Shown here: in pieces, positions 48,036-58,888 of the stretch
How the letters are laid out: each line of letters opens with the position of its first letter
Position numbering within the stretch: position 1 is the stretch's first letter
Assembly (NCBI GenBank): GCA_029717555.1
Contig: JAMDHS010000103.1
Location: 1-64,000 of the forward strand
Length of the DNA: 64,000 nt
Direction of reading: 5' to 3'
Origin: Peribolospora baueri
Lineage: Eukaryota > Basidiomycota > Peribolosporomycetes > Peribolosporales > Peribolosporaceae
Program-made: the position numbers and the translations under genes
The notes under the pieces: model-generated
What the model saw: only the letters and a program-made list of their open reading frames with translations
Database searches by the model: none
Told to the model about the DNA's origin: nothing

Positions 48036-49870
48036 TGTGGTGGAAGCGAACTGGGAGTAGAACGGAGGCTAGCTAGATTGATTTGGAGGTGGAGGCTTTT
48101 TCTTGGGGATGCCTCGGTGGCTCGCCCTTATATACACGTGAGTTCGAGGGAGAAACGAGCCGAAGGGGAAGGAATGGAAATGAGCCGAAGGGGTCAGGAG
48201 GAAACGAAATACGGGCTAGGATGAGTCACATGTACCAGTACATGTGAGTACGTAAGAGGAACAAGGGGGGTATGCACGAACACGTGTATATCATGATGAG
48301 GAATACATTTGGGGCGTATGTATGCCACAACAGATTCCCCCGGCCAAAAAAAAAAAAAAGAGAAAAGAAAAGAAAAATGGGGTTAGCATAGGAAATGAGG
48401 GGCACAGCCAGGGGCATCCGGGGCGAGTAGGGATCGTGGAGACGGTTTGCGCTTCTGTTATAAGAAGGCGTCGAGAAGTTGAGGGGCAGCGGCGCGGAGG
48501 CGATCTTCGCTAACCCAAATGTCAGAAGAGGAGTAGTCGTCGGAGCGAACGAGGTATTGAAGGGAATCGCGGTGAGTACGCTCACTGACGACCGCAGTGA
48601 TACGAGAATCGATGTCGAGAGGGGGTGTTTCGGGAGGTGGGAGATTGTGGGATCGCGTTGGGAAATAGCTGGTTCGAGGTGTTCGGAAGTGATGACCGGG
48701 TGAATCTTGCGGTGCCTAGGGAGGTCGAAGAGATAAGCATAAGGGCCGACTTTGCGGATGACTTCGTAGGGTCCGTCACGCTGGCGTCCAATCTTCGTAG
48801 AGGGTTGGGAGAGTGGGTTGAAACGGTAGCCGTCCGGCGAGATACGGATGTAGACCTTGTCGCCGGGGTTGAGGTTCAGAGGAAGACGGCGTTTGTTAGA
48901 GGTCAGTGGTATTCTCCTCAACCTCCCTTCGCGCCGCAAGATTCACCCCGTCATCACTTCCGAACAGTGAGTGTAGACCGTCGCCCTGTCACGATCGTCA
49001 GGATACACAGAGTCTGGTAGAACCTTTTTGTTACATCCAGTGACGTCTGCCAATGGCAGCCTGTTACGGCAGCACGGATGTCGTCCTGACGCGGTAGGGG
49101 TATGGGATAAGATCGGTGAGTTTGTTCAGTCCGCGTAGGTCGACAACAAAGTTCCCGAGACCAAGGCGGAAAATGTCTCGGAACTCAGCAATTTAGCGTC
49201 TCAAGCTTGCGGATCTCCTCCGAGAGATGTCATCGGTGCGGTCGATGTCAACGGCACGATAACGCACCTCCGTCGGTATCAACGAGATTGGAAGCAGCGT
49301 TTGCACGTCCCGAGGGGGAACGTTTAGGGCAGAGGAAGTTCCAGTGGTCACCTCCGCAGAAGCGGCATTTGCTAGGAGGCTTCCGACCCATGGAAGAGGG
49401 ACCGCTGTTGCTCTGGGGGTTGGGTGGTGCCGAGACCACGGGTTGGAGATTCGTCCGCCGCATCCCACTTGCTACCGGCTGATTGGCTCGTCGGTAACGA
49501 GCCCATAGCTGGCGTGCCACCGGTTCCTGTGATTTGGCGATGAGGCGAAATTCCTCAGGATCACCGCGAACCAGATGGCGGTGAACCATGCCCTGGAGTT
49601 CCAGGGGGAATACCTTCCCACAGGTTCTCGACGATCACGGCGTTGTCGTGGATGCCGGCGTCGTGGAGGAGACGGACCTTAGTCTCGTGGAACTGATCGT
49701 AAGAACGACCGTCCTCAAAGCGAAAGCGCTGATTTTACTTCGGCAACTGGCATTGTGAAGCGCTGCCGAAGAGCAGTCCTCCAGAGCTCGGTAGAGGTGT
49801 GCATCCGCTGCCTCTCCGCTAGGGGAATGTTAGCATACCAGTTGACATCTGTATTCCCCTAAAGGCGAGG
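48036..49870 (-). mobile_element. Ty3/gypsy-type LTR retrotransposon remnant (fossil)
   Basis: Minus-strand element. An LTR-like segment (48036-48332, about 297 bp) begins TGTTGTGGCATAC on the minus strand, has a TATATAAGG box, ends CCACCACA and is preceded by a purine-rich tract with a long A run on the plus strand (48346-48360). Inside, the C-terminal part of the integrase region (about 48500-48939: GDKVYIRISPDGYRFNPLS, RQRDGPYEVIRKVGPYAY, HPVITSEHLEPA) and a gag zinc knuckle (about 49290-49400, CRFCGGDHWNFLCPKR) are recognisable, with gag-like sequence continuing to about 49870. The protease, reverse transcriptase, RNase H and integrase core are absent and I see no second LTR. It is a broken, internally deleted copy with several breaks. 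Age: old to intermediate. Confidence 0.75.
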
Positions 49871-50321
49871 TGTATGTCACTCCTCGCCATATGCCACCGT
49901 AGCTCCGCCGTGGAGATTCGCAAGCTCGATGATCCGGTCTATGAATACAGTCACGGACGGGGAGCTTGCATGTCGGGCTTGAAGCCAAGTTGCGAGCCGA
50001 GCGGACGGACATCAGCCGTGGGGGCTGGCGCCGCATGTGGAAGACGCTTGCGTTCGACGGTATATCGCATCGTGCTGCGCTGTGCTTGGCTCTGAGGGTC
50101 GGCCGTGTGTTTGTTGGTCCGAGAGGAATCAGAAGGCGTTGCAGGAAAACCATTCGGACGGGCAAGATGAATATTCGACAACTCAAGATTACTGTTTGGG
50201 TAAGCAAGATAAATATTCGACAACACTCAAGATTAATGTTTGAGTAAGCAAGATAAGATGAATGTTCGACAACTCAAGATTAATGTTCGGGTAAGCAAGT
50301 TCTGCAGACGTCGTTATGTTA
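49871..50321. repeat. Spacer with a three-copy tandem repeat
   Basis: Positions 50164-50299 hold three copies of a 42-47 bp unit of the form aagatgaatattcgacaact-caagattaatgtttgggtaagc. Copies differ by a few substitutions and short insertions. The rest of the interval has no supported feature. Confidence 0.7.
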
Positions 50322-50443
50322 GTATGGGACGAGTGGGACAAGAAATAACTGAACCCGTGCTCACCTTGGCATACTAGGGAAATAACGGCGGAACAGTAGG
50401 GATGAAAAGGAGTGAAACGGTCGCACCTGTGGGTGTCCCATTG
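50322..50443 (-). pseudogene. Stray 122-bp copy of part of the DUF6533-like gene
   Basis: Closely matches 54224-54345, with about a dozen differences. It covers the end of one exon (minus strand, peptide like CDRFTPFHPYCSAVISLVCQ) and the beginning of the following intron, including the splice donor. Because an intron piece is included, it arose at the DNA level, not by reverse transcription. Confidence 0.8.
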
Positions 50444-50707
50444 CTGGGGACGTTTTGAGAACAAGTTGAGCGGCTACGACGCCGTGACACGGGGCGTGAC
50501 CCGATTCGCCTCAGTATCCTTCTTGCGTCCTTCCTCCCACCAAATCGTTCTTGCCTTCGCCGCGTTTATTTTCTGTCTCACTTTCCGGTAGGGGCGTCCA
50601 AAGGTATCTGAGGCAGACATGACAAATCGGGAGCCTATAAATAAGGGGCTCTGACGCCTCCCCGTTCGAATTCCGACAGCACCTTGTCCCTTTCCCCTCC
50701 CCATTCG

Positions 50708-51710
50708 ATGCCGTCTTCTCGTTCCCAGAGGCGCCCAGCCCTCCTTCATGGCGACAAGCTCGATCAGCTCATGGAGGGGTACAAGCGAGCTACTCGGGCC
50801 CACCGAACGGACGTGCACGATGGAGAGACCGGAGGTCCCTACTTCGTTGGACCGGCGACGACGGACGAACTCGAAGAGTTTGCCTCATCGCACTGAGGGA
50901 AAGTGTTGGGCCCTCGGGTACGAAGATGGCAACATCTACGTCTTCGGCGACCCATCCGGTCCACACGCCCGTGTCGTTGCGGTCATCAACGACCTCGTTG
51001 AAAGGCACATTCTCCGGATGGCCAAGGATAGGACCGGATTGGACCATCTCCCCGAAGAATTCGTCGTCTACACACTGACGCGATGGTGAGGGGCTATAAT
51101 GGCATCCCTTCAGCTCGGAAGGAGCCAGATGGTGCTTGGTCGCCTGCCTACGCCAACCACGACGAGGTGAGGGTGATGCATATGTCCTCTCTGACGTCGA
51201 GCAACGCTGCTGGCGAGTTATTCGAAGGCGGAGCACTGATCGACTGGCGTTTTCGGCACTGGCTCGATGGTAGAGCCCTCATGTCGTGTTGGAAGTCGCC
51301 TACAACAACGAGTCTACCCAGGTCCTTCTCGAGGAGACGGTGAAGTGGGTGGCTGTCCCGTCCGTTCGCTTCGCCATCGGCGTGAGAATTAAATGGGTGA
51401 GTTGAACAGAGAAGCCCTGGCAACCGTCATCCTCATCATCACCATCACCGATTCCGGCTCCGTGCCACCTGTATGGCGTTTCATCTCTGTTTCTCTCACA
51501 CTCACATTCCATTCCATTTCCACTTGTTTCCAACCGTTTGCCTTCTTTCCCAAATAGCGCCGAGACGCTCCGCTGGACCCCGACCTGTACTTGTTCCTCC
51601 TGGCCTCCCGCTCGGCCCAGATCCTCGGGATCAGCTTTGGACGAGGGACGGGAATTAAGATTCCCCACAGCTGCAGCGCCTTGTCCCATCCGCGGCATCG
51701 GATCAGATGA
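50708..51710 (+). pseudogene. Nuclease-like repeat-family gene, degraded (copy 2)
   Basis: Starts MPSSRSQRRPALLHGDKLDQ, then YFVGPATTDELEEFA, LGYEDGNIYVFGDPSGPHAR, VVAVINDLVERHILRMAKD, LDHLPEEFVVYT. A segment with RKEPDGAWSPA follows near 51115. From an acceptor-like gatggtag at 51272-51279 an exon encodes SPHVVLEVAYNNESTQVLLE...AVPSVRFAIGVRIKW; the next piece, after an intron, is RRDAPLDPDLYLFLLASRSA. The order K-PD-(x)n-P-VV-EV-Y-ES is reminiscent of Uma2/DUF820-like PD-(D/E)XK nuclease folds found expanded in some fungi. That assignment is tentative. The first half cannot be read in one frame, so the copy looks broken or has undetected introns. Confidence 0.5.
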
Positions 51711-53325
51711 GTGATGGAGACGGCGGACAGCGGTGCGCTTCGGCCATGGCCATATTCAGCAGGGTTCAGGCGCCTTTGGTAAATCAGCCCGGCATCACGA
51801 CACGCGTTGAATCTGACGCTTTGTTTCTTGCTGGGCTCTTGTCAGGGCTATCAAGTCGTGCAAGCTGATCCGAGTCAAGCACAACTGCCACGGTCCGCCA
51901 TCTTCCCCTCGCCCGACCTTGCGCCAGAGTGGTTGACACCGGGTGACCTTGACGGGATGATCGACCTTGACCTTGGGCGCCTTCGCTATGCTGTCGTACG
52001 CGCAATCTGCGACGAGCGTGTCCTCCTCCCGCCCTCACCTGCTTCCCTTCCGCCGATTCGTTCCCCGTCTGGCTCTGGTCGACAACTGGCGCTCCGTAGT
52101 CGCATTCTTGCTCTTCTCCGTCGCATCGGCTAAACGTGTGCCTCCTGAGGACCTCGCCTTCTCCTTATGCTCTCCTTTTTTCTACTATCTCCCTTCATCC
52201 CCTTTCTTATTGTAGGTCGATAAGAATATGTGGACATTGACACGTTCCCTAATGTACTGTACTTCCCGACCCTCCTGTCTAATAGCGGTTTCTCTCCTTC
52301 CTTCCGTCCTCCACCGCCTTTCGTCGCTTTTGTAGCCGCACTCCCAATGTATCCACATACAGTACCTTCCGGACCCTACCGCGTCCACCTTCCCCTCCTC
52401 CCCGTGATCCTAGCTTCTTACACCCTGACATTTTGCTCGCGACGTGATTATTAACTCATTCTCTAGCCTTGGCTTCTGAAAGGCCTTCAACCACTCAAGA
52501 AACTGTACCATCCGCCTTCCTCTTCCAAAACTCCGGAGCTCTCCTCTTTGGACGAGGGGGGGAGATGGACTTCAACGTTACAGTCCGCAATGATACAATA
52601 AACAAAAAGAAGCCAGTGTCGATTTATAAGAGACAAAGAGAAGGGTATCGAGTCGCGAAAGGGCAGGCGGGACAAGGAGTGGGCTCGCCTCCAGGGCCTT
52701 CAAGCAAAGCTCGCGTCGCGGCTGCCCTCGCGCGTAGCTTCGTGATCCATGCTCATCTTGTCGACCCCGCTATGTTCCATTTCGTGCGTGGAGAACATGT
52801 GGTTCGACCTGTGCCGGGCTACACGGTCGTCCAGCGGCAAGCTCGCCTCTGAGGGAAGCCGAATCGTCCCGGCGCCAGAGCCAGAAAAGCCATAATCGCC
52901 CTGGTGTGATGCTTGTCTTGGCCCCGAAGAAGCCATCACGTCCCGGCTGCCGAAAAACCGAAAGCTTTTCTTTCCGCTCGCCGACAATCCTTCCGCCGAC
53001 GATTTCGGGCCGTGGCCGACAACCTGGACACGGCCGCGCGAAGAGCCGTAGCCGCGGCCATGGTCAAAGCTGTGAGCGTCTGTCTCGATCCCATAGACGC
53101 TGAGAGCTTTAGGTTCTGCGGCCTCTTCGCAAAGGTTCAGCACCAGGCGGCAAGTCTGGAAGAGTACAAGACGGATGGCGACGGGAAGAAGAAGCCGAGT
53201 CGGGTCAACTACGCAGCACCTATACGTCGAAGGCGAATCAGCAGCTTACCAAGAGGGAAGTCATGACAGCTGGAGAGTGGCATTAGAGAGGGTAGATCGG
53301 GTTCGAGTCAGAGGCCAGCGGGAGC
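51711..53325. other. Region without a confident gene
   Basis: A minus-strand open frame at 52700-53143 (SSGPRQASHQGDYGF..., HEMEHSGVDKMSMDHE) has a composition unlike random sequence and may be the cytosolic tail exon of the DUF6533-like gene next to it. Its splice connection is not resolved. The interval 51711-52690 shows only incidental frames. Confidence 0.35.
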
Positions 53326-54817
53326 CTATTTCTGTTCAAACTCACTGGGAAGAGTTGCGTTGATGGATTGGATATCCTTTTGCGGTTGTAGGAAAAACAC
53401 CACGTTGATGAGGTTGCTGTACGAGCATCGATCCACGTCTGTCAGCTACGGCCGGCCTCCGTCTTCTTTTGACTGCCTTTACTATAGATAGTCTCGGCTC
53501 ACCAAACAGTAATGACGAAAAAATAGAGAACCTGGTCGCGAAGGATGACCGAAAGCAGGGTCGTCCGTCCTACGGTTTGGAAGAAGACAGCGACGTTTCG
53601 CACGACCAGACCGAGCAGGACGAAGTCCACAGCCATCGGCGCAATCCAACTGTCGAAACATTCGAGCGAGGGGGGAGGGGGGGGGAGGGGCAGCAGGCGT
53701 CAGCACATCACAGGGCACGACAAGGACCTAGCGGATGTCGAAAGTCGACTCACAGGCCAAGACCAAATGACCTAGGTGATTTGAGGCCAGCATAGCAGCC
53801 AGGTAGACCCTCAGGCGAGACGCCTATGCTCGTAGCAGGCCATATGTGCGAAGAAACCAAGGAACAACAAGGCAAGGAACAAATTCCAGAATAGGATGAG
53901 CGTCTCTTATGGTGAAGTCAGACCATTCTAGGGGAAACAAGAAAAGACGTACGAATGAAGGTGGATGAGGCGCCGAGGATGATGCCCGCATTGGCGACCA
54001 TCGCGACGACGAGGAACGCGCCCAGCGTGCGATCGCGGTGGTACAGAGCTGTCGGTAGAGAGGCGAGGTCAGTCCAATCTGACGCGACGGCTCCTCTCCC
54101 GACTTTAACTGCTACCAAGACGGCCCAGTGAACTCTCCCAGGTAGCTCACCATGTACGCGAAGACTTAGTATGGCTACAAAAAGAAGAAATAGACGTAGA
54201 CAAATGTCTGAGAGGCGTGTTCGGTATGGGACGAGTGAGACAAGAAATAACTGAACCCGTGCTCACCTTGACATACTAGGGAAATAATGGCGGCCAAGTA
54301 GGGCTGAAAAGGAGTGAAACGGTCGCACCTGCGGGTGTCCCATTGGAGGAAAAAAGCCGCGATGTCGACGATCTGTGCGGCTATGGTAAGATATCTGGCG
54401 TCGACGCGGCATCGCGAACGGTGGAGCAGAAGGCAAAGGAAGGGGAGTGTCAGTACTTAAAAAGCTGGTGTACGAGGACATGACCATGCTCACCTCGCGA
54501 GGAAGAAGAGGACAACTCCCGGAGAAAAGCGACTTAGTCGCCAGAAACGGTACTCTTTAGGAAGGAGGATAATCCAATCCCAGAAAAGGACCGAGTTGAG
54601 TGCGACTGCAGGAAAGAATAAGAAGCGTGAAAGGCAGGAAATGGCATAGGAGAGGAAGCAATGCGAGGGAAAAGACGAAGACGTTGCAACCGCTGTTCAG
54701 CTCCTGCGCACGAGCCTCTCTACACGCGGGAACCAAAGGTGACCGCGCTCACGCTCGCTCACCCAGGTAAAACTTGGTAGCGAGCAGGCTCTCGGGTTCT
54801 GGAGGAGCAGTGGCCAT
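53326..54817 (-). CDS. DUF6533-like basidiomycete membrane protein
   Basis: Polytopic membrane protein of a large, uncharacterised basidiomycete family. Exons read leftwards with good support: 54763-54817 (MATAPPEPESLLATKFYLG), 54494-54605 (ALNSVLFWDWIILLPKEYRF, then LSRFSPGVVLFFLAR), 54267-54394 (YLTIAAQIVDIAAFF, WDTRRCDRFTPF), 54151-54174 (ILSLRVH), 53953-54048 (LYHRDRTLGAFLVVAMV). An exon ending at 53503 gives MAVDFVLLGLVVRNVAVFFQ and VILRDQVLYFFVIT, and 53326-53416 gives NLINVVFFLQPQKDIQSINA. The WD-R--CDRF and LRV-ALYHRDR blocks match the DUF6533 pattern after the first hydrophobic pair. The join between 53660 and 53950 is unresolved, and the protein may continue through a donor at NATLP into the 52.7-53.1 kb frame. 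Function unknown. Confidence 0.68.
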
Positions 54818-56523
54818 GATTGCTGCGCGACCGGAAAAGCGAAGCAGCGAGCCGTGAGGCCAGGTAGGCCGTGGTCCTGAGAGCAGTCGCGAGCCTTTAT
54901 GTGCTGTCAAAGAGTTGCCACCTAGCATCCGGGGACGCTCTGGAACACAGCACACTTGAGGGACTGTCTCTCATCGGTGCAGAGAGGCGGCAGAGCCAGC
55001 CAGCCAGCCCAGCCATCCTTCCCCCATCCGGAGCAGATTTCGGTAAGCAACGGCGCCATTCCCTCGTCCACAGTAAGGTCTCATAGCTTGACTTGTTCTG
55101 AGCTGTTAAGCACGACAGCCAGCGCCCCGCCGGCTCTAATCCAGGGTAACGGAGATTCCGAGACTAACGTTGCTGACCGGCGGCTCGATTGCTTTGCTCC
55201 CGTCCGCGTATGCAAGAACGAGCGACATTCGAGTGGGTGTTCGGCCTCGGCGAGGATCTTGTCGTCACGAGAGACACGCTCTGCCCGCCATTTCGACACA
55301 TCCGTCCATGTCGCCTGCTAGCAAGATCGCATGGATGCGCAGAGGGAAGACATTTACGCTCGCATCAACGTCCCCACGAAATAGACAACGGGGCTCAATA
55401 CAAGCGATGTGCTGAAGGGACGAAGGATGTCGACTCTCCGCCATGCTATGGAGACGAACAGAGCCTCACACGCCGTCCGCTGAAGCTAACAGTCCCATCG
55501 CTATCTGCTGGCACTCGCCACTTGTTCTTTGTACATCAGGCCTTGTGGACTTAACAGTATGAGCAAGCCATTGCGTAGGATGCTTCCGCCTAAACCGCTG
55601 CGGTGGGGATTGGTGTCACCAAGGTCCGGGCGGCGAGGACTGGCCTAACGTTAGCCTCTAAAATGCCCGCACTTGTTGTCTTGGCCCCGCGCCTTCTTTT
55701 GCCCGCACACTGTAACTACGTGTAGCATATTCATGCGCTCCAGTTGACCGACCAGCAGACCTTTTACTCAGAGCGTCGCACAGCCGGTCCGACACCTTGG
55801 CGTATTTTGCGGCCGCCGGTTTCCGGACAACCGGTGCAACCGGAGATGGAGAGACAAGTGAGCCGCTTTCCAAGAAGCAAGCAGACGTCGACGCTACGGG
55901 GATGTAGAACGATCAGACCCCCCCGGCCTGGCTGCGACGGGCGGATGAATCATTCAGATACAAAAACCTCCGACCACGACGTTTGGACAAGACGAGGACG
56001 AAGAGACGACAGCCAGAAAGAGCGGACGGCGCAGGTTGTTGGGGTTGGCGCAAGCGAGGCGAGATCACCATCAGTCACGTGCAGCTTTACGTGACGTCGA
56101 TCCCGTCACCGGACGGATGTGTGGCCCCCTCGCAAGAATGCTAACGCCGGCTACAATACGCCGTCGAACATCCTTGCCAAGGCCGAACGGTCGCTGATGT
56201 TTATACAGTGATTACTGTGCACCGTTCATGATAACTGCTCGCAACGGCTGTGCGAGAAAGAGCACGTTTCCAGCCAGCGCCGGCAACGGCCCCGACCGGG
56301 CGAGCGGCAGGTCCAGAGGCGGGCTCCGATCTCTGGACGTCGTACAGATGACATACTGATCCTTACATGTTGGACGTACAGAATTACTATTTCTTGGCCA
56401 CCACCCTCTCGTCAGGACGAACAAAGCCCGAGCGCCGCTCTGCTCTGCTCCACTACTCTCTCTCGCTGACGGCGAACCATACCCTTACTAGTCTCGTTCG
56501 ACCCGTGTTACACCTAGCTCACC
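54818..56523. other. Gene-free interval
   Basis: 1.7 kb between divergent genes (membrane protein on minus, O-methyltransferase on plus). Only incidental frames; no repeat or RNA gene recognised. Must contain both promoters. Confidence 0.35.
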
Positions 56524-58888
56524 ATGCCCGCCGTCATCCAGCGACTGCGCGCCATCATCAACAGCTCCCTCGATGTGTTCGAGCAAGAGTGGGAGGACCA
56601 GGGGCTGGGGGACGATGACATCGACAGGCCCGTGCCGCGTGTGCGTTTCTTTACACGACAGAGGCGAGGACGAAGAGGAGAACCGTTACGATCACCAGCT
56701 CGGGGCGAAGCTTACTCCTGAAAGCGTCTTGCAGTTGCTCGACGACGCCGCTTTTCTTCCCACCCCGCGCTTTTACGAGGCCCGACGAGCCTTGCACGGA
56801 TCCATGGCCATGCTGGCGGCGGTCACGAGCAGCGCTGCCGAGAGGAGCATCGACGTCTGCGTCCAAGTGCGTTCCCTTTTTTTCGTCCTGCTCGAAGCTC
56901 GAAAGGCACAGCATGAAGCCTCTCCTCCCCGTTGCTTTTTGCGTCATTTACCCGCCTCCAGGCATTCGAGAGCGGCGCCCTGAACGTCGCGGTCCACGCC
57001 AAGGTGCCTGACATCCTCGCCGCCGAGGACGTTGATCAGAACGTTGGCCTCAGTGCCGAGGAGTTGCAGAAAAGGACGGGCATAGACGCGGGCAAGCTGG
57101 GTGAGCAAACACCGGGGACCACCCCCAAAGCCGGATTGGCTTGCGAGCCCGTCAAGAGCGCGGGTGTAGAAGAAACGAACAAGGCTAAGCCAGAAAGAGC
57201 GAGGCGTCGTCCACCGCTTCTTCTACTGACCCCATTCCTCTCATCGTCGGTGCCCGCCCGTGTGCTTTGCCAGCTCGGCTTCTCCGCACGCTCTGCTCCA
57301 TACACATCTTCCGTGAGACGTCCGAGGGTGTCTTTGCCAACAACCGCTTCTCCTCTCACTACATTTCCCCCAAGCCGGGCTACTACTACGCCAAAGCTCT
57401 GTAAGTGTCTTGCAGCCATTCCGCGCACAGCCCCGCCTAGTCCGGACCGGAACCGGTCCCATTGGCCGACTGAGACTCGTCCTTGCCTTCATGTCTGCGG
57501 AATGCTCATTCATGCTATGCCAGCACGCGTGAGACCATGCGCACCTCATCCGGTCTGTGGGACCTGCTCTCCGACCCAAAGAAGACGGGCTCGTATGCTC
57601 CCAAGGACACGGCATTCAACGTCGCCTACGGCACGGACAAGGCTTACTTCGATTACCTCGCCGAGGACCCGGAGGTCCTCCAGGATTTCGGTGAGGCTTG
57701 GATCTCCCTCTCCGCAGGATTGTTATCGATCGTGCTGACCTCGCCGTGTCCCTCTGGAATGACCACTATGCGCCGGATCTTTGTTGCGGGGCGCGGCGGT
57801 AGCGATCGCCATGACCGGCTTTGGCCAAAATTCGCTGGCTTCCACGCTCGTGGACTACCCGTGGGCCGCGCTAGGGCCCAAGACGATCGTCGACATCGGC
57901 GGTGGCCACGGTGGCTTTTCCCTGCCCCTCTTGAAGCGTTTTCCCCAATTCAAGCTCGTGCTCCAAGACAGGCCGGAAACGTTGCCGTTGGCGCGCAAGG
58001 TGAGCCCGCGCGCTGGGCGAACGAGCGACCACCTGGACGGCCAGTCGGGTCCTCTGGCATGCAGAGGGGCTCAACCTCCTGTCCATGTCTTTTAATCTTT
58101 CTTTCGTCTCCGCGTTCCGACAATAGAACTTCGAAGATCACTATCCAGAAGCTCTCCAAGACGGACGGGCCGAGTTTGAGGAGTACGACTTTTTCACGCC
58201 GCAGACGCGCAAAGGGGAAGACTATGTCTACTTTATGCGGTGGATCCTGTGCGTCTGCCACCACCGTGTGTGGAGGCAACATTGGAGTCGTGCGCGCACA
58301 ATCGCTTTTTTTTCCCGTCCCTTGTCTCATTTCGCTTCTCTTCTTCTCCTTTCGCCTCGAGCAGCCACGACTGGTCCGACACTCCCAGCGTCGACATCCT
58401 GCGGTCCATTCGCTCGGCGATGCAGCCCGGCTCGAAGCTGATCATCATCGACTGCATCGTCAAGCCCGGTCTCGTCTCCCAAGCCACCGCCGGCGGACGC
58501 GAGGACGACGACCTCTTCGCCGGCGTTTCCAATCAGGAAGCCTACGAGCCCATGGCCGCCCCGGCGCCCCTGCCGAGCAACTTTGGCGTGCCGAGTCTCT
58601 CCGAGATGCAAGCCGACTTGACGATGATGGGGTTACTGAGTGAGAGCTTAGCGAACAAGCTACTTCTCGACGGACGCGCGTCGTGGAGGATGAATCGCTC
58701 ATTTCACACCGTTTCTTCCCTCCCTCCCCTCGTCTCTCTTCCCGGCCGTGGTCCTCTCCTTTTGCACAGACGGCGTCGAGCGCACCGAGGCGCAGTTCCG
58801 TGCCCTATTCGAGGCTGCCGGCCTGAGGCTCGTCAGGGTGTTCCGGGTGCGCGCGATGCACAGCGTCATGGAGGTGGAAGCTGCGTGA
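56524..58888 (+). CDS. Class II (COMT-like) O-methyltransferase
   Basis: SAM-dependent methylation of a hydroxyl group on a small molecule; fungal relatives act in secondary metabolism. Best model has nine segments: 56524-56638, 56664-56866, 56962-57100, 57274-57400, 57524-57690, 57803-57999, 58127-58248, 58365-58639, 58770-58888; 487 residues. The dimerisation part has LNVAVHAKVPDILAAEDV and KLARLLRTLCSIHIFRE. The SAM site is KTIVDIGGGHGGFSLPLL, followed by LVLQDRPETLPLAR. The catalytic His lies in HDWSDTPSVDILRSIR, and KLIIIDCIVKPG plus MQADLTMMGLLNGVERTEAQF close the domain. The step between the first two segments is only 25 nt, too short for a normal intron, so it may be a frameshift or an error. 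The substrate cannot be read from the sequence, and no biosynthetic cluster partner is adjacent. Confidence 0.88.

Noticed and set aside
50164-50299. CRISPR-like array
   Set aside because: Units are directly adjacent without unique spacers and the genome is eukaryotic; it is an ordinary tandem repeat.
52469-52852. Plus-strand frame starting MASERPSTTQETVPSAFLFQ
   Set aside because: No motif; antisense to a more natural-looking minus-strand frame that may be the tail of the membrane-protein gene.
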